This document shows, one piece after another, positions 1 through 11,323 of a stretch of 64,000 nucleotides of DNA. The position numbers were made by a program, and so were the translations under genes. Source of the DNA: Schizophyllum amplum (taxonomy: Eukaryota; Basidiomycota; Agaricomycetes; Agaricales; Schizophyllaceae); assembly GCA_007026445.1 (NCBI GenBank), contig VDMD01000015.1:310001-374000 (forward strand), read 5' to 3'. Each line of letters opens with the position of its first letter. The first letter of the stretch is position 1. Below the pieces are notes generated by a model. It was not told the DNA's origin. It was given only the letters and a program-made list of their open reading frames with translations, and made no database searches.

Positions 1-633
1 GGGGCACGAACCAAGGAAGAGGATGTTGGCGCGCTCGGTCCACGAATGAGGATTGAAGGTGGTGTTCAACCCCTCCTCAGAGACGCGGCAGGGACCGAGC
101 TCGAACAACAAGCCTGTTGAAGAGCTGCACCCCGGGCCTCCATTAAGCCAGAGCAGGACAGGATCGTCCTTCGGGCTGTTGCGCGACTCGAAAAACCTGT
201 GCTTCGTCAGACAACATAAGAGCGATTGGACGAGCGCCCGAGACGAACCAGAAGAACAGGTGCTTGTCCGCCGCAATATCAAGATAGCCAGAATACTGCT
301 TGACAGAGGCATCGCAGAGCTCCGGCTCAGTGACACGGAGCTGATGCTGGTCAAAAGCGGGATGCGAGATAAGCTCGTCTGCGTTGGTCAGCAAGCAACC
401 AGGATGCGGTTCACGGCAAACATACAAAGCATGCCATCCTGCTTGATAAACTCCTTCCCGTCGTGCACCCACTTATCGAAGTTCTTCTTGCCGCTGAGGA
501 TCGCCTGCTTGGCGTCCGAGAGGAACTGGGTGGCGTACGACTCGACGCTAGGCGCATTGCCGCCGCCGAGCACGACCTGCTCGGCCGCAACAGAAGCTGC
601 GAGCGCAAGGAGCGCCCAAGATGCTGTCTTCAT
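1..633 (-). CDS. Serine carboxypeptidase (carboxypeptidase Y type), 5' part
   Basis: Start codon at 633. The protein begins with a secretory signal peptide ([17 protein letters not shown], cleavage near residue 17), then a propeptide-like stretch. Introns at 379..425 and 197..248 restore one frame that reads through FFWFFESRN into the S10-family signature [12 protein letters not shown], followed by [10 protein letters not shown] further donor lies just before the left edge, so the catalytic Ser, Asp and His region is outside the window. The family is made of vacuolar or secreted exopeptidases that remove C-terminal residues. The propeptide and signature look most like CPY-type enzymes; a secreted relative cannot be excluded. 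Confidence 0.9.
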
Positions 634-849
634 GGTGACGGTTCAGGAAGAGAGCCGGTGGGTTGCGGCGTCGTGACTCGTGGGTTACTCGCGCGGTCGC
701 CAGCCCCTGTCGTGCGTACGTCATTGCCTTTTGCGGCCCTGTCGGTGTCCGGACCGCCAGTCACACTTCACGTGAAATGACATTTCGCGTCTCGCACTCA
801 TCACGGGCTTGTTGAACATCAGTGTCCTACGACTTCCCAGTCTCCTGCA

Positions 850-1822
850 ATGTCTACAGACGTGAATGCCGCGATGTATGTCTGTCAAAGAATTAGTAGC
901 TGCGATTCTCATGTATGTACAGCTCTGTTCTCCGGGACATGACCGCCCTCATGGATGGCTCTGAAGACTGTGTCACAATCGAGGTAACGGAGTCGCTCAG
1001 CACCGAGAAAGAAGAAAGAAGACGGAACGAGCTCGAAGACGCGTCCAGCAAATATAAAGGTAAGCCATTCAATGATACTTGGCACGCTCATCCGACGGTT
1101 GTATCATTAGCTCAGGCCAAACTGCTCGAACAAGCACGCAAATCATGTACCAGACCTGCCTCCTTCCCGACGCCGGAAGCGCATGCTGCCGCCATGAACG
1201 AACTGGACGACGCGCGGCTCAACCTGCAGAAAGCCGCAAGCGACCTGGAGGACAAGCACATGGCCGCACAGGCCTCCTTGGCGGTCTGGCGGAAGAAGCT
1301 AGCGAGTCTGAACGACTTGGACGTCGTGTCAGAGCACCTGCAAAGGGTGGACAGCTCGGCGTATGTATCTTGCTATATATCCCCCTGCCTTTCCTCCATT
1401 CCCACCTGCCCAACCTTCCCACCTGGCACCATACTCACCAGACTTCAACAGGTTGCGATTAGAAATATATCACGGTCTTGGCTTTAAACCAATACTGGAC
1501 GAGGAAGGACGCCCGTCGAAGATCCTTATCCGTGAGTGCATCCCCCGCTGTACCCTCGCCCGGACACGTTGCCTGGTCATGAGCCGCCATGTCTGCTCAT
1601 CTAGCCGCCGGGCATGCCCAGATCATCGGGCAGCAATGCATGGTTGTCTAACCGCCATATCTTATTCCCCAGCTATGCCCCGTTGTCCTTTCGCTTACTC
1701 ACCCCGCTATAGGTGCACACTCCGGCGCGGACATCTATTCGGTGGCGATAGAAAGCGAGGATATCAGCTACGCGAACAAGTTGTGGAGCTTGGCTGGGTC
1801 ACGAAGTGCAGGGACTCCTTAG
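850..1822 (+). CDS. SPC24: Kinetochore protein Spc24 (Ndc80 complex)
   Basis: Five exons: 850..875, 923..1059, 1111..1360, 1452..1531 and 1713..1822. They sum to 603 nt (200 residues). The N-terminal two thirds is a Glu/Lys/Ala-rich coiled coil (ELEDASSKYK, LNLQKAASDLEDKH). The C-terminal globular part reads LRLEIYHGLGFKPIL and then SGADIYSVAIESEDISYANKLW, the layout of the fungal Spc24 globular domain. Spc24 pairs with Spc25 in the Ndc80 complex and links microtubule-binding Ndc80/Nuf2 to the inner kinetochore. Family assignment rests on the C-terminal motif and overall size. It converges on RFC2 with 220 bp between the stops. Confidence 0.8.
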
Positions 1823-2042
1823 TATATTTTCTTGTTTTTGTTTATGCAGTACATACCCCCATCGTTACGGGGAGCCATTGCGGATACCCTCAAAGACTTT
1901 ACGGTCCGTCTCGAGGAGATGTTGTAGGAGGGGTCAGGGAAGTTCGTATGCGAGCCGCGAGCGTGCACAAACTTACACGGGGCGTCATGAAATCTAGTAT
2001 ACAGCGACGCACGTCATGTTTGCGACAAGGAATAATCGATAA

Positions 2043-3420
2043 TCATGTAGAGAAGATCTTGTATAAGCGGAGCCCCACCTCCAGTATCCACAGCTCTTCA
2101 TCCGCCCCATCGCACAGCGCCTTGTCTGCCTCTGCGAATACCAGTGCAGATTGCGCTTTATTCCGCGCGCTCAAAGTTGGATGCAAGATGACCAAGTCGT
2201 GCAGCTGCACACAATCAGTCTTGCAACCACCAACGAGCTAAAAACGCACCTGTGTCAAAATCTGCGTCGCAGAATACCCCTCCCGCATCACTTCCTTTAC
2301 CTTGCTCTGCACAAGCTGGAACCCGCGCCTCCGCAGCCCCACATCCACATCCATCGCATCCCCGCCATCCACCTCCACGCCCACCGCGCGCGCAAAGTCA
2401 TCCACCACACCATCCGGCACCACGCCAGCGATCTCCTGAATATCTCGCGGCGTGATGGGCGTTGGCGGGTTCGTGGACGAGGAGAGGCGGGAGGCGGACT
2501 GGAGGTAGGTGATGGCGCGGCGGAGGTCGCCGCCGGAGGTGGTGATGAGAGTGTCGATGACGGGCGGGGAGACGGGGACGTTTTCGTTTGTGGCAATGTA
2601 GGATAGTCGGGAGGCGGCGCTGGAGGAGTCGAGGGGCGTGAAGCGGAACTTTGAGCAGCGAGAGGCCAGAGGCTCGATTATCCTACAAGGCCACTCAACA
2701 CGACACAAACGAAGACGGTAACATGAGTAGCTTACCGCGTGACATAGTTGCAGACGAGGCAGAAGCGCGTAATGCGCGCGTAGGTCTCCATGATGCGGCG
2801 CAGGGCGCCCTGCGCGTCCTGGGTCATTGAGTCTGCCTCGTCCAGAATGATGATTTTGTACGGCGGGCAGGGATACTCCTTGCCGTCGGATGCGACCGCC
2901 TGCGCTCGCGGGGTCTGGCGCGCAAAGTTCTTGACCTTCTCGCGGACGATGCTAATGCCGCGTTCGTCTGATGCATTGAGCTCGAGGACGCGATTGCGGA
3001 AATTATCTGGGCTGGAGTGGGGTCAGCCTTGAGTTCGTGGAGTCAGGAAAGGGACGCACCCAAAGAGTTGTCGAGAGAGAGCAAGGATGGTTGACGTCTT
3101 GCCCGTTCCAGGGGGTCCGTAGAATAACATGTGGGGGAGCTACATGAAAGTGAGAGATCGCTTCACTCCACATAGTCTAACGCACATTGGTTGAGGTCAG
3201 CGCTTTCTGAAGCACACCGACGGTGTGGTCCTGTGCGGACACATCGTCGATGGTCTTTGGGCGGCTAATAACGCGAGTCAGCTGAAGCATAACAGCAAAA
3301 TTCAATCAAGACGCACTATTTCTCCACCCATGGCTGCAGTGCGGGGTCTACAGTATGCTTTTTCGCGGCTGCTGCGGCCTGCGTCTGTCTGTTCTGCGGC
3401 TTGAAGAAGGAGGAGGCCAT
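2043..3420 (-). CDS. RFC2: Replication factor C subunit (yeast Rfc2 / human RFC4 type)
   Basis: Six exons (3317..3420, 3186..3264, 3060..3139, 2736..3011, 2250..2682, 2043..2204) sum to 1134 nt, 377 residues. The protein starts MASSFFKPQ and has PWVEKYRP, Walker [19 protein letters not shown], Walker [10 protein letters not shown], the arginine-finger box [11 protein letters not shown], and a C-terminal LHDLV...LCDGADEEL segment typical of the Rfc2/RFC4 collar. This AAA+ subunit is part of the clamp loader that places PCNA on primer-template junctions. The start is fixed by the conserved N-terminus. It is divergent from the CAF-1 gene; the shared 117-bp promoter carries two ACGCGT boxes. Confidence 0.95.
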
Positions 3421-3537
3421 CGCGGTCAGCGCCAAGTGCGGTGCGCGACGCGTCCGTCACGCGTGAGGCGTGTGACAGATCGCGTTCGTGAGGCAATCGC
3501 CGGCCGCTCTTTGTCTCCTACCGCGCCCCGCCTTGTT
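3421..3537. promoter_or_regulatory. Divergent RFC2 / CAF-1 promoter with two MCB-type boxes
   Basis: This is the whole gap between two S-phase gene start codons. ACGCGT occurs at 3448..3453 and 3459..3464, 11 bp apart (same helical face). The second lies in TCACGCGTGA. ACGCGT is the MluI cell-cycle box bound by MBF (Mbp1/Res-type factors) in fungi. The role is inferred from motif and context. Confidence 0.6.
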
Positions 3538-6467
3538 ATGCACGGTCCCCTTGTCGACATGTCGACCACGAAGTTGAATAAGGGTGCGCTTGAATGTCCT
3601 CCCTTACTTCCCCATAACTCACCGCGCGCAGACAATGGGACCGCCCCCGCGGGCAAGAGCGCGTCGACAGGTGCGTGGCAGCAGCAAGATATTCGCTGCG
3701 CGACTGATTAGACGCGTTTTAGATACCAGCAAGTCTCAGCCCTTGGCGGAGTTGAAGAATGGCAAGGTCGTCTTCAAGCAGAAGCCCATGTCTCTCGAGC
3801 AGAACTCAGAGACCCTCGAGGGTGCGTTGCGATCAGGCTGTACAGCGGCGCGGTGCTCAATGGATGGACAGAGATCATTATGTTCCGCCGCATGCTCTCC
3901 AAGCGCACGGAGGCGAAAGAACCTCCGCTGAACGAGATACCGGACGAGTACGAGCCTGTCATCGCGAAGCTCGCTTTCGAGAGGTACGCGCCAATCCCAC
4001 GCGCGTGCGCTGCGCCCTGACGCGTTCTACCCAGCGACAAGACCGCAACCGCACTATGCAAACAGATACAGCATACCCTCTTGCCCCCACCTGAAGAGGA
4101 CGACAGCGACGCGCTACAATCCAACTCTGAGCTTGCGCGAATGCTCCCGCTCTCGGCATTAGAGTCAACCATCAAGACCGTCGCGTCACGTGTCAACTAT
4201 GGGCTTGACGCACCCGATGGGTGCAAAGCTCCCGCCAGTGCCTGTGTATGGCGCTGGGAGATCAGCCAGAACTACCGTGACTGGCTGCCCAAGAACGTCC
4301 GCGAGAAGGCGGACTCTCGGCGGCAAGATCGCCTGCAGGTAAGCCGGAGGATCGGCGCGCAACTGGTTTGCTGACATTACCGCGCAGGCCAAGAAAGACT
4401 TGCAGTCTGCATTATCCGCTTTACCTGCAGATGAACAGGCTGCCGTTCTGCATCTGAAGAACAATAGTAAAGCCCGCGCGACATCACCACATGCAACCCC
4501 GACGCAGCAGGCTGCTAAAGAGGACGCCGATGCTGCTGACTGCGACCAGACAGGCATCTCACCTTCCAAGGCAGAGGGCTCTGTAAGTTTGTCGAAATCT
4601 GATGTGCTATGCCTGCTCATATGTCACTAGTCCTCAGGCAAACCTCGTGGGCGACCAAAAGATCCAGTAAAGGCCGCTGAAAAGGAAGCCAAAGTAAGAA
4701 ACGAACTTCATGTAGCCCGATTCCATGCTCATGCTCCGATAGGAAAAGGAGCGTCAAGAGAAGAGGGCGGCCAAAGCAGAGAAAGAAGCAGCGAAGGTAA
4801 CACGCTCGTCCGTCCTGATTGAGCCATCGCTCATTTCAAGCAGGAGCGCGAAAAACAAGAGAAGGCTGCCGCCAAGGCCGAGAAAGAACGCAAGCAGATT
4901 GAAGCGCAGAACAAATCTCGCTCTCTCATGACCAGCTTCTTCTCCAAGAAGCCTGCGCCGCGCGCTGCCTCGCTCAGCCAGCCGGAGGCCGGTACCTCTC
5001 AATCAGACTTCGAGAAGACGTTCAAGCCCTTCATGGTGAAGAAGGATACCGTGCTGGCGCCAGTCAACTGGTATCTGGAACCGAAGCAGCTTAGACGGCG
5101 AGCTTCGGGCACTCCGGACGATGTCATCGTCATTGACGAGGACGAGGAATCGCACGCAGCTATGGACGTTGACGCGGAGCCGGTTCCTATCGGCGACCTG
5201 GGGAACATGTCGCCTCAAGGTCCGCCGATTGCTTTTCTTCTGACCAAGACGCAATCATGCTCACATATACTCAGACCATCTGACGGACGTATTGAAGAGA
5301 CTCCCCGATTCTGTGGAGCCCTCATTGCTGCCGAAGGGCCGTCCTCGACCTCCTGGGCCCAAGACACTCAATCGAGTTTCCGTACGCGCGATCATGGCGC
5401 AGATCACGGAAGCTGAGGTCACCGACGACGTTGCCACCGTCCGCCGCCTGCGCGCCAAACTCGCAGATCGCCGCGAGATCCCCGCCAAGGTTCTCATCTT
5501 CCACACGGACTCACGTCCTGGTTACTTTGGCACATGGACGCGCAGCTCGGACAGCATCGGTCCACGGGCACCTCTGGCGAAGGCCACCGCTGAGTTTGAC
5601 TACGGATACGACAGCGGCGAGGAGTGGGAGGAAGAGCCCGCGGGCGACGCGGAGGACGTAGACGAGGACGAGGAAGAAGGTGGGGCGGAGGAAGACGAGG
5701 ACTCCGACGCCGACAGCTGGCTGGTGGACGACGATGAAGAGGTCGAGCCGGGGACACCGATCGACGAGCGGGAGATGTCGCCATTCTCGGTGAGTACGCT
5801 GAAGCGCAAGGCGGACGACGCGAAGCACGAGAAGCCGCCGAAGAAGAAGAAAGTCATGCCTTTGGTGCCCTTTGCGAAGGGTCCGTGCTACGAGCAGGCA
5901 ATCGGGCGATGCGAGTACGAGCCGTTCAATGCGTACCGGATACAGCTGTTCAACGGTATGTCGGTCTTTTCGGATAAGCGAGTGCCAGTGTTGATCATGC
6001 TCTCAGATACGCCATATCCTATCGACCCCTTCACATACGTGTCAACTGCGCGCGAAGACTACAAGAGGAGGAGAGCACCCGCGCCGGCGCCGGCGCCTCC
6101 GGTAACAGATGGCCCCTTCCTGGTCCCGCCGCTCCCCGACCATGTCAAGCTGTCAGCCGACGTCAGTGCCCTCGCCATAGACCCCGCTGCGCAAGCAAAG
6201 CGCACAACCACGCTTGCTCCCAAGAACCCCTTCCCCGACGCCCATCTGCCGCATCTACTCGCGACGATCCAGCAGATGCAAGCGAAGAGCGTTACCGCGC
6301 TCATCGAGAAGATTCACGCGGATCTGGTAGACCACAAGGTTCGGAAGAACGCGATTGAGGCGAAGATACGGGAGGTGGCAGAGAAGTCTCCGGCCAAGGT
6401 GTGGGTGTTGAAGCCGGGAGTAGGAGCGGCTGTGCCAGGAGCTGGGCAGACTGCTGTTGTTGTGTGA
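3538..6467 (+). CDS. RLF2: Chromatin assembly factor 1 large subunit (Cac1/Rlf2, CHAF1A)
   Basis: Eleven exons (3538..3583, 3632..3670, 3723..3821, 3872..3983, 4035..4338, 4388..4582, 4631..4693, 4743..4796, 4844..5219, 5275..5955, 6007..6467) sum to 2430 nt, 809 residues. A Lys/Glu/Arg-rich KER helix comes from exons 7-9 (KEKERQEKRAAKAEKE). It is followed by a PIP-like stretch (SLMTSFFSKK), the CAF1A domain (KVLIFHTDSRPGYFGTW, FDYGYDSGEEWEEE), a long acidic run and the basic NLS PPKKKK. The intron at 5956..6006 is 51 nt and stop-free, so a read-through form would stay in frame. CAF-1 deposits H3-H4 behind the replication fork through PCNA. An in-frame ATG at 3559 is an alternative start. Confidence 0.92.
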
Positions 6468-6834
6468 TTGCAGAGTGCCTGTATATCTTACTCGTTTGGA
6501 TACCTAATACATGAGTGCCGCGCCTTGACATGCTGGCTCGTACATACGATAGTATCAAGTAGCGACCCTTGTGGCAGCTCAGCAGCTCGCTCAATGCTTG
6601 CTACCAGTTGGCTGAGCGAGGTAAGTCCACGCCAGGAGGTAGATACTCTGTCACTGTGGCCTTGTCCATGTATCAATGAGCTTGTCAAGGTAGTCCGATA
6701 CGTTGAACCCTAACTCAGGGCGTCAGCCGAAGCCGGATGCGCAGAGCAACTGTAGGCACAGGTGGGCAGTCGGCAGACGAACCGTGTGAAATCACGTGAT
6801 ACCGTTCCCACACTACCACCTTGTCCTCCTCCTC
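6468..6834. other. Intergenic stretch after the CAF-1 gene
   Basis: No gene or conserved motif seen. It probably holds the CAF-1 3' end and the distal promoter of the zinc-finger gene. Confidence 0.4.
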
Positions 6835-7499
6835 CACCGGGACCTCTCTGCGCCAACAGCGCACGCACCTCAGCGGAAGCAAGACTCTGCGCCGGACAAA
6901 GGACACAGTCTTCAGAGCTGTGTCTTGGAATGCTTGCGTCATGCATGCATGCCGGCTGGTCATAACGCGCTAGGACCTCTGCACACCATTGGCTGGAGCC
7001 TTGGTCCTACACGCCCAAAAGTTATTGCCATGACAACACGGGGGCCGCAAAGTTACTGTCTTTGGAAAGCGACCCGACGCGCTCTCTCCCAGCTTTCCAT
7101 CATAGATGGCGCCCTCTTTGGTCAACAATTGTATACAAGACACCTACAACAACTCGCATGCCAAATTTGGCGGCGAACAACGTACCCGTACGCCCAGAAT
7201 CGCCCCTCGCCACTGAGCCACTCCGCCACTCGCTAACACGCGCAAACACCAAAGTTTCCTTTCTTGAAAAACCTCAGTTTCAGCAATCCATCAGGTCGTC
7301 GGCCAGAATGCTATATAAACGGGGCGCCAGAGGGCTGATTCCCCACTCCCCAAGCACCTACCAGTGTCTTATACTCGCTCCGCCCGCCCGTTAAGCCGCT
7401 GAACCCCTCGAACGACGATAATGCCCGCCACCCGTACCATGCAGGTGAGTGTTCGAATTTCCTTTTTGGGAGACCTCGCCACTCACGTCGGGCGCAGAC
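6835..7499 (+). repeat. Duplicated 5' region, copy 1 (partner about 21825..22483)
   Basis: The stretch matches the region upstream of the second zinc-finger gene. The distal part is diverged, with small indels. From about 7240 through the 5' leader, exon 1 and intron 1 to about 7497 the two copies appear identical base for base. Both contain CTATATAAACGG (TATA box at 7312..7318), 103 bp before the ATG. Confidence 0.9.
7312..7318 (+). promoter_or_regulatory. TATA box of zinc-finger gene 1
   Basis: TATATAA lies about 100 bp before the start codon and is conserved in the paralogous promoter at 22296..22302. Confidence 0.6.
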
Positions 7500-8430
7500 T
7501 TCCTACACCAAGGACAACGTCCCTGGGTTCTCAGGGAACATATGCGACGCCTGTGGCGTCACTGTTCGCGCTAAGCGCGACAAGGCGCGCCATGCCCTTG
7601 GCCATCTCCCCGAAGACACGCCAGAGCACGTCACTCTGAAGAAGTGAGTGCTGACTCGGCTGCTCGTCCAACACTTCACTGACATTTGTTGCAGGCCGTT
7701 CCAGTGTGAGTGGGCAGGCTGCCTTAAGCGCTTCAGTCAGAGGGGCACGCTGGAGATTCACATTGCTGCTAAGCAGTGAGCTCTCTTCCACATGCTCACC
7801 CTACACTTTGCTAACAGCCTACGCAGCACCGGCGAGAAAAAGTACATCTGCCCCACCTGTGATTGGGCATTCGCGGACCCGTCTGCGCGCCATCGTCATC
7901 GCAGGCGGCAGCACGGCTGGCAGTCGCCCCGCGCTCGTGGACCACGCCAGTCTGCGGCTTCTACGCCGTACACAAGGCCCACACCGGTGGACTTCGAGCC
8001 AAAGATGCAGTTCCCCGCATACACTGCCCCGCCAGTCATGTTCTCGTTGATGCCAGGGTATGACTCCGCCGGACCTGCAGCAGCGCCCGACTTCTTCGTC
8101 GATCCCCAGACGCCGCCTCTGTCGTCCTCGGTGTCGAGCCCTGGATCATCATCCCCGCTCCCATCTCCCGTCGACGATACGTTCCACTTCAACGACGCTC
8201 TACCCCCCTTCCCCACCGTCGACCTCAACCAATATGCGACTGTGGTTGCGCAGCCCATGTCTCAGCCCTTCGGCATGCAGGTGCCCCAGCCTTGGGGCTA
8301 CGAGGTCCCCTCCGTTACGCCCACGAATTTCGCCTCTTATGAGGAGTACCCGGCCATTGAGCAGATGCTCAACCAGATGTGGGAGAACGACGTGAAGATG
8401 CTATCGAACGCATACTCCCAGTTTATGTAA
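7421..8430 (+). CDS. C2H2 zinc-finger transcription factor, paralogue 1
   Basis: Exons 7421..7444, 7498..7643, 7695..7775 and 7827..8430 give 855 nt, 284 residues. Three fingers are intact: CDAC...HALGH (C-X2-C-X12-H-X3-H), CEWAGC...HIAAKH (C-X4-C-X12-H-X4-H) and CPTC...HRRRQH (C-X2-C-X12-H-X4-H), the last two joined by a TGEK linker. The C-terminal half is Pro/Ser-rich, low complexity and likely an activation region; it ends with a conserved SYEEYPAIEQMLNQ block shared with paralogue 2. It is probably a nuclear DNA-binding regulator with unknown targets. A TATA box suggests regulated expression. An AATAAA lies at 8638..8643. Confidence 0.88.
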
Positions 8431-8965
8431 ACCGGATCTGCTGTTTCTCGTCTGTTGTAAATTTACCACGGAAGGACTCAAGGATTTCAAACTACACATC
8501 TATTCTATACTTACTTATACTCACATCGTCTGGACTATTTGGATCTTTGGCATCGTCTCATTGGATTGTTTTTCTACTCACAACGGCTTCTACAATGTAC
8601 ACTTAGTATCGCTTCTTGTTTGACTCCGTGCACACACAATAAAGACTTCAATGATTCGCTTGATTATGAGTGATCGCACGCACCTCATTCGCGATAGACT
8701 GCACTTCAAAGTTCGGCGACTCAGACATGATACCACAAGAGTACAGAGATATGAAAGAAAGGACTGTCATGAGCAAGACATGCGTACAATACAGTACGAA
8801 TACAACAGTGATAGCGAGAGAAAACTGCAGCAATTCTTAAGCACAGGAGGGAGCCAGGAGGAGGGGCGTGCGACTGTCTCTAGGCCCCGCCGGCCACCAA
8901 CGCGGCGCTCAGCAGTGGACGGTCGCCCGCCCGCCGACCGAGCCGCCTCATGGGGCACAGACCGC
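8431..8965. other. Convergent 3' region between zinc-finger gene 1 and SSB1
   Basis: AT-richer than its surroundings, with an AATAAA at 8638..8643. No coding signal seen. Confidence 0.5.
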
Positions 8966-11153
8966 TCATCGGATGCCAGCGGTCGCTTTTTGGAGCGCGC
9001 GCTTGATGCCGAGCTGCGCCTTCTTCAACTCATCCGCCGTCGAGTCCTCGATCTCGAGCTTCTCCATCGCGCGTGCGAGCTCGGCCTCGACCTGCGCCTT
9101 CGCTCCGCGCTTGAGCTTCATGCCGATCTCGGGGCTCGTGATCGTGCTCTCGACCTGGTGGATGTACGCCTCGAGGTCGCTCTTCGACTCGTGGCGGGCG
9201 GAGAACTCCTTGTCAGCCATCTTGTACTGCTCGGCATCCTTGATCATCTGGTCGATCTCCGCAGATGAGAGGCGGCCGACAGAGTTGGTGATGCCTGGAA
9301 GCAGAGTCAGATAAAACTAACTTATGCAATGAAGCTTGACGTACTGATGGATGCCTTGCGGCCGGAGGCGCGGTCCATGGCGGAGACCTTCAACAAACCG
9401 TTGGCGTCGACCTCGAAGGTGGTGACAAGCTCGGCCTGGCCGCGGGGCATGGGCGGGATGCCGTTCAGCTCGAACTCGCCGAGCAAACGGTTGTCGCGGC
9501 ACTGCGTGCGCTCACCCTCGTACCTGCGGATGATGTCAAACAAATTCAGAAAACGCTTTTGCAATTGACTCACACAGGGAAGGTAACCGTCGTCTGGTTG
9601 TCCTCGACAGTCGTGAATGTCCGCGACTTGTTGGTCGGGATGGGCGTGTTACGGGGAACAACAACACCGAAGACGTCGCCCTGCATGGCGACACCGAGGG
9701 ACAAGGGAGCGACATCGAGGAGCAAAAGGTCCTTGGTCTGCTCGGAGGTCTGGCCAGTGAGAACAGCGGCTTGGACAGCGGCACCGTATGCAACAGCCTC
9801 ATCGGGGTTGATGGACTTGTTGAGCTGGCGGCCACCGAAGTACTCGGAGACGAGCGCCTGGATCTTTGGGATACGGGTGGAGCCACCAACGAGGACGATG
9901 TCGTCAACCTTGTCGGTCTTCATCTTCGCGTCCTTGAGGACCTTCTCGACGGGCTCCAAGGTGGACTTGAAGAGCGCGGCGTTGATGTCCTCGAAGCGTG
10001 CACGGGTGATGTTGGCAGAGAAGTCCTCGCCCTGGAAGAGCGAGTCGACCTCGACGGTGGTCTGGGTGACGCTGGAGAGGGTGCGCTTGGCACGCTCGCA
10101 TGCGCTGCGCAGACGGCGGAGGGCACGCGGGTCCTCGGAGATGTCGAGCTTCGTCTTGCGCTTGAACTCGTTCTTGAAGTGGTCAAGCAGGGTGTTGTCG
10201 AAGTCCTCACCACCCAAGTGAGTGTCACCAGCAGTCGCCTTGACGGCGAAGACACCGCCAGAGATGTTGAGGAGGGAGACATCGAAAGTACCTCCGCCAA
10301 GATCGAAGATGAGAACGTTCTTCTCGGACTTCGACTGACGGTCGAGACCGTAGGCGATGGCGGCAGCGGTCGGCTCGTTGATGATACGGAGGACGTCGAG
10401 GCCAGCGATCGCGCCAGCGTCCTTGGTCGCAAGACGCTGGGAGTCGTTGAAGTAGGCAGGGACGCTATGGGTCGTGAGCAAGGCGCAGGTGCAGTAGCAA
10501 ATTGTAACTTACGTGACAACCGCCTTCTTGACCTCCTTGCCGAGCTTCGCCTCAGAAATCTCCTTCATCTTGGTGAGGACCATGGACGAGATCTCCTGGG
10601 GGCTGAAGGTCTTGTCCTCGCCGAGGTACGAGACCTTGATCAGCGGCGACCCATCCTTCTCGATGACCTCGAAGGGCCAGTGGGACATGTCCTGCGATAT
10701 GTGTGAGATGTAAAATGATTTGACCGATCAGTAGATGTACCTTCTTGACATCCGGGTCACTGAAAAGGGTGAGATAAATCGAGAGCCGGGGATGAGGAGG
10801 ACTCACTCATATCTGCGGCCGATGAGACGCTTGGCATCGAAGACGGTGTTGCGCGGGTTCATCGCGGCCTGGTTTTTCGCGGCATCGCCGATCAGACGCT
10901 CGTCGGAGGAGAAGGCGACGTATGAGGGTGTCGTCCGGTTCCCCTCTGATGCAGCTGTTAGTACGTGAACCAGGAGGGGGAAAAATTGCTGCTCACGGTC
11001 GTTGGCGATGATCTCGACACGGTCATTTTGCCATACACCGACACAGCTGCGGCGCGTCAGCCTCGGCTGTCATCGGGGCTCATCGCGGACGTACGAGTAG
11101 GTGGTGCCGAGATCAATACCGACAGCGCCGTCGAACACGTCCTCCGCAGACAT
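8966..11153 (-). CDS. SSB1: Ribosome-associated Hsp70, Ssb type
   Basis: Eight exons (11095..11153, 10997..11046, 10807..10945, 10741..10759, 10513..10691, 9574..10464, 9345..9523, 8966..9294) sum to 1845 nt, 614 residues. Hsp70 signatures are intact: [22 protein letters not shown] phosphate loop, and [11 protein letters not shown]. Ssb rather than Ssa is supported by the short N-terminus, the C-terminal [13 protein letters not shown] block and the lack of a terminal EEVD. Ssb chaperones bind nascent chains at the ribosome exit together with RAC. A 19-nt microexon is present at 10741..10759. The gene is divergent from MRP4 across 170 bp. Confidence 0.93.
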
Positions 11154-11323
11154 TTTTGGTTTTTTGAAGAAGGAGATGGGGAGATGGAGGTGAAGAAAAT
11201 CGAGCGCCTGCTTAGGTCAGCGTACCAGTAGAACTTTTTTGATGGGTGATCACGTTCCCACGTGACCAATTCCCGCATCCGCGACTTTTGTTCCGAGCGC
11301 CGTTGCGAACAGCGAGGACGGAC

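Noticed and set aside
7313..7400. Zinc-finger repeat region as a transposon end
   Set aside because: Similarity runs across promoter, leader, exon and intron of a gene pair; no inverted ends or target duplications, so a gene duplication explains it.
9771..10706. 311-codon open frame antisense to SSB1
   Set aside because: Shadow of the Hsp70 coding strand; no independent support.
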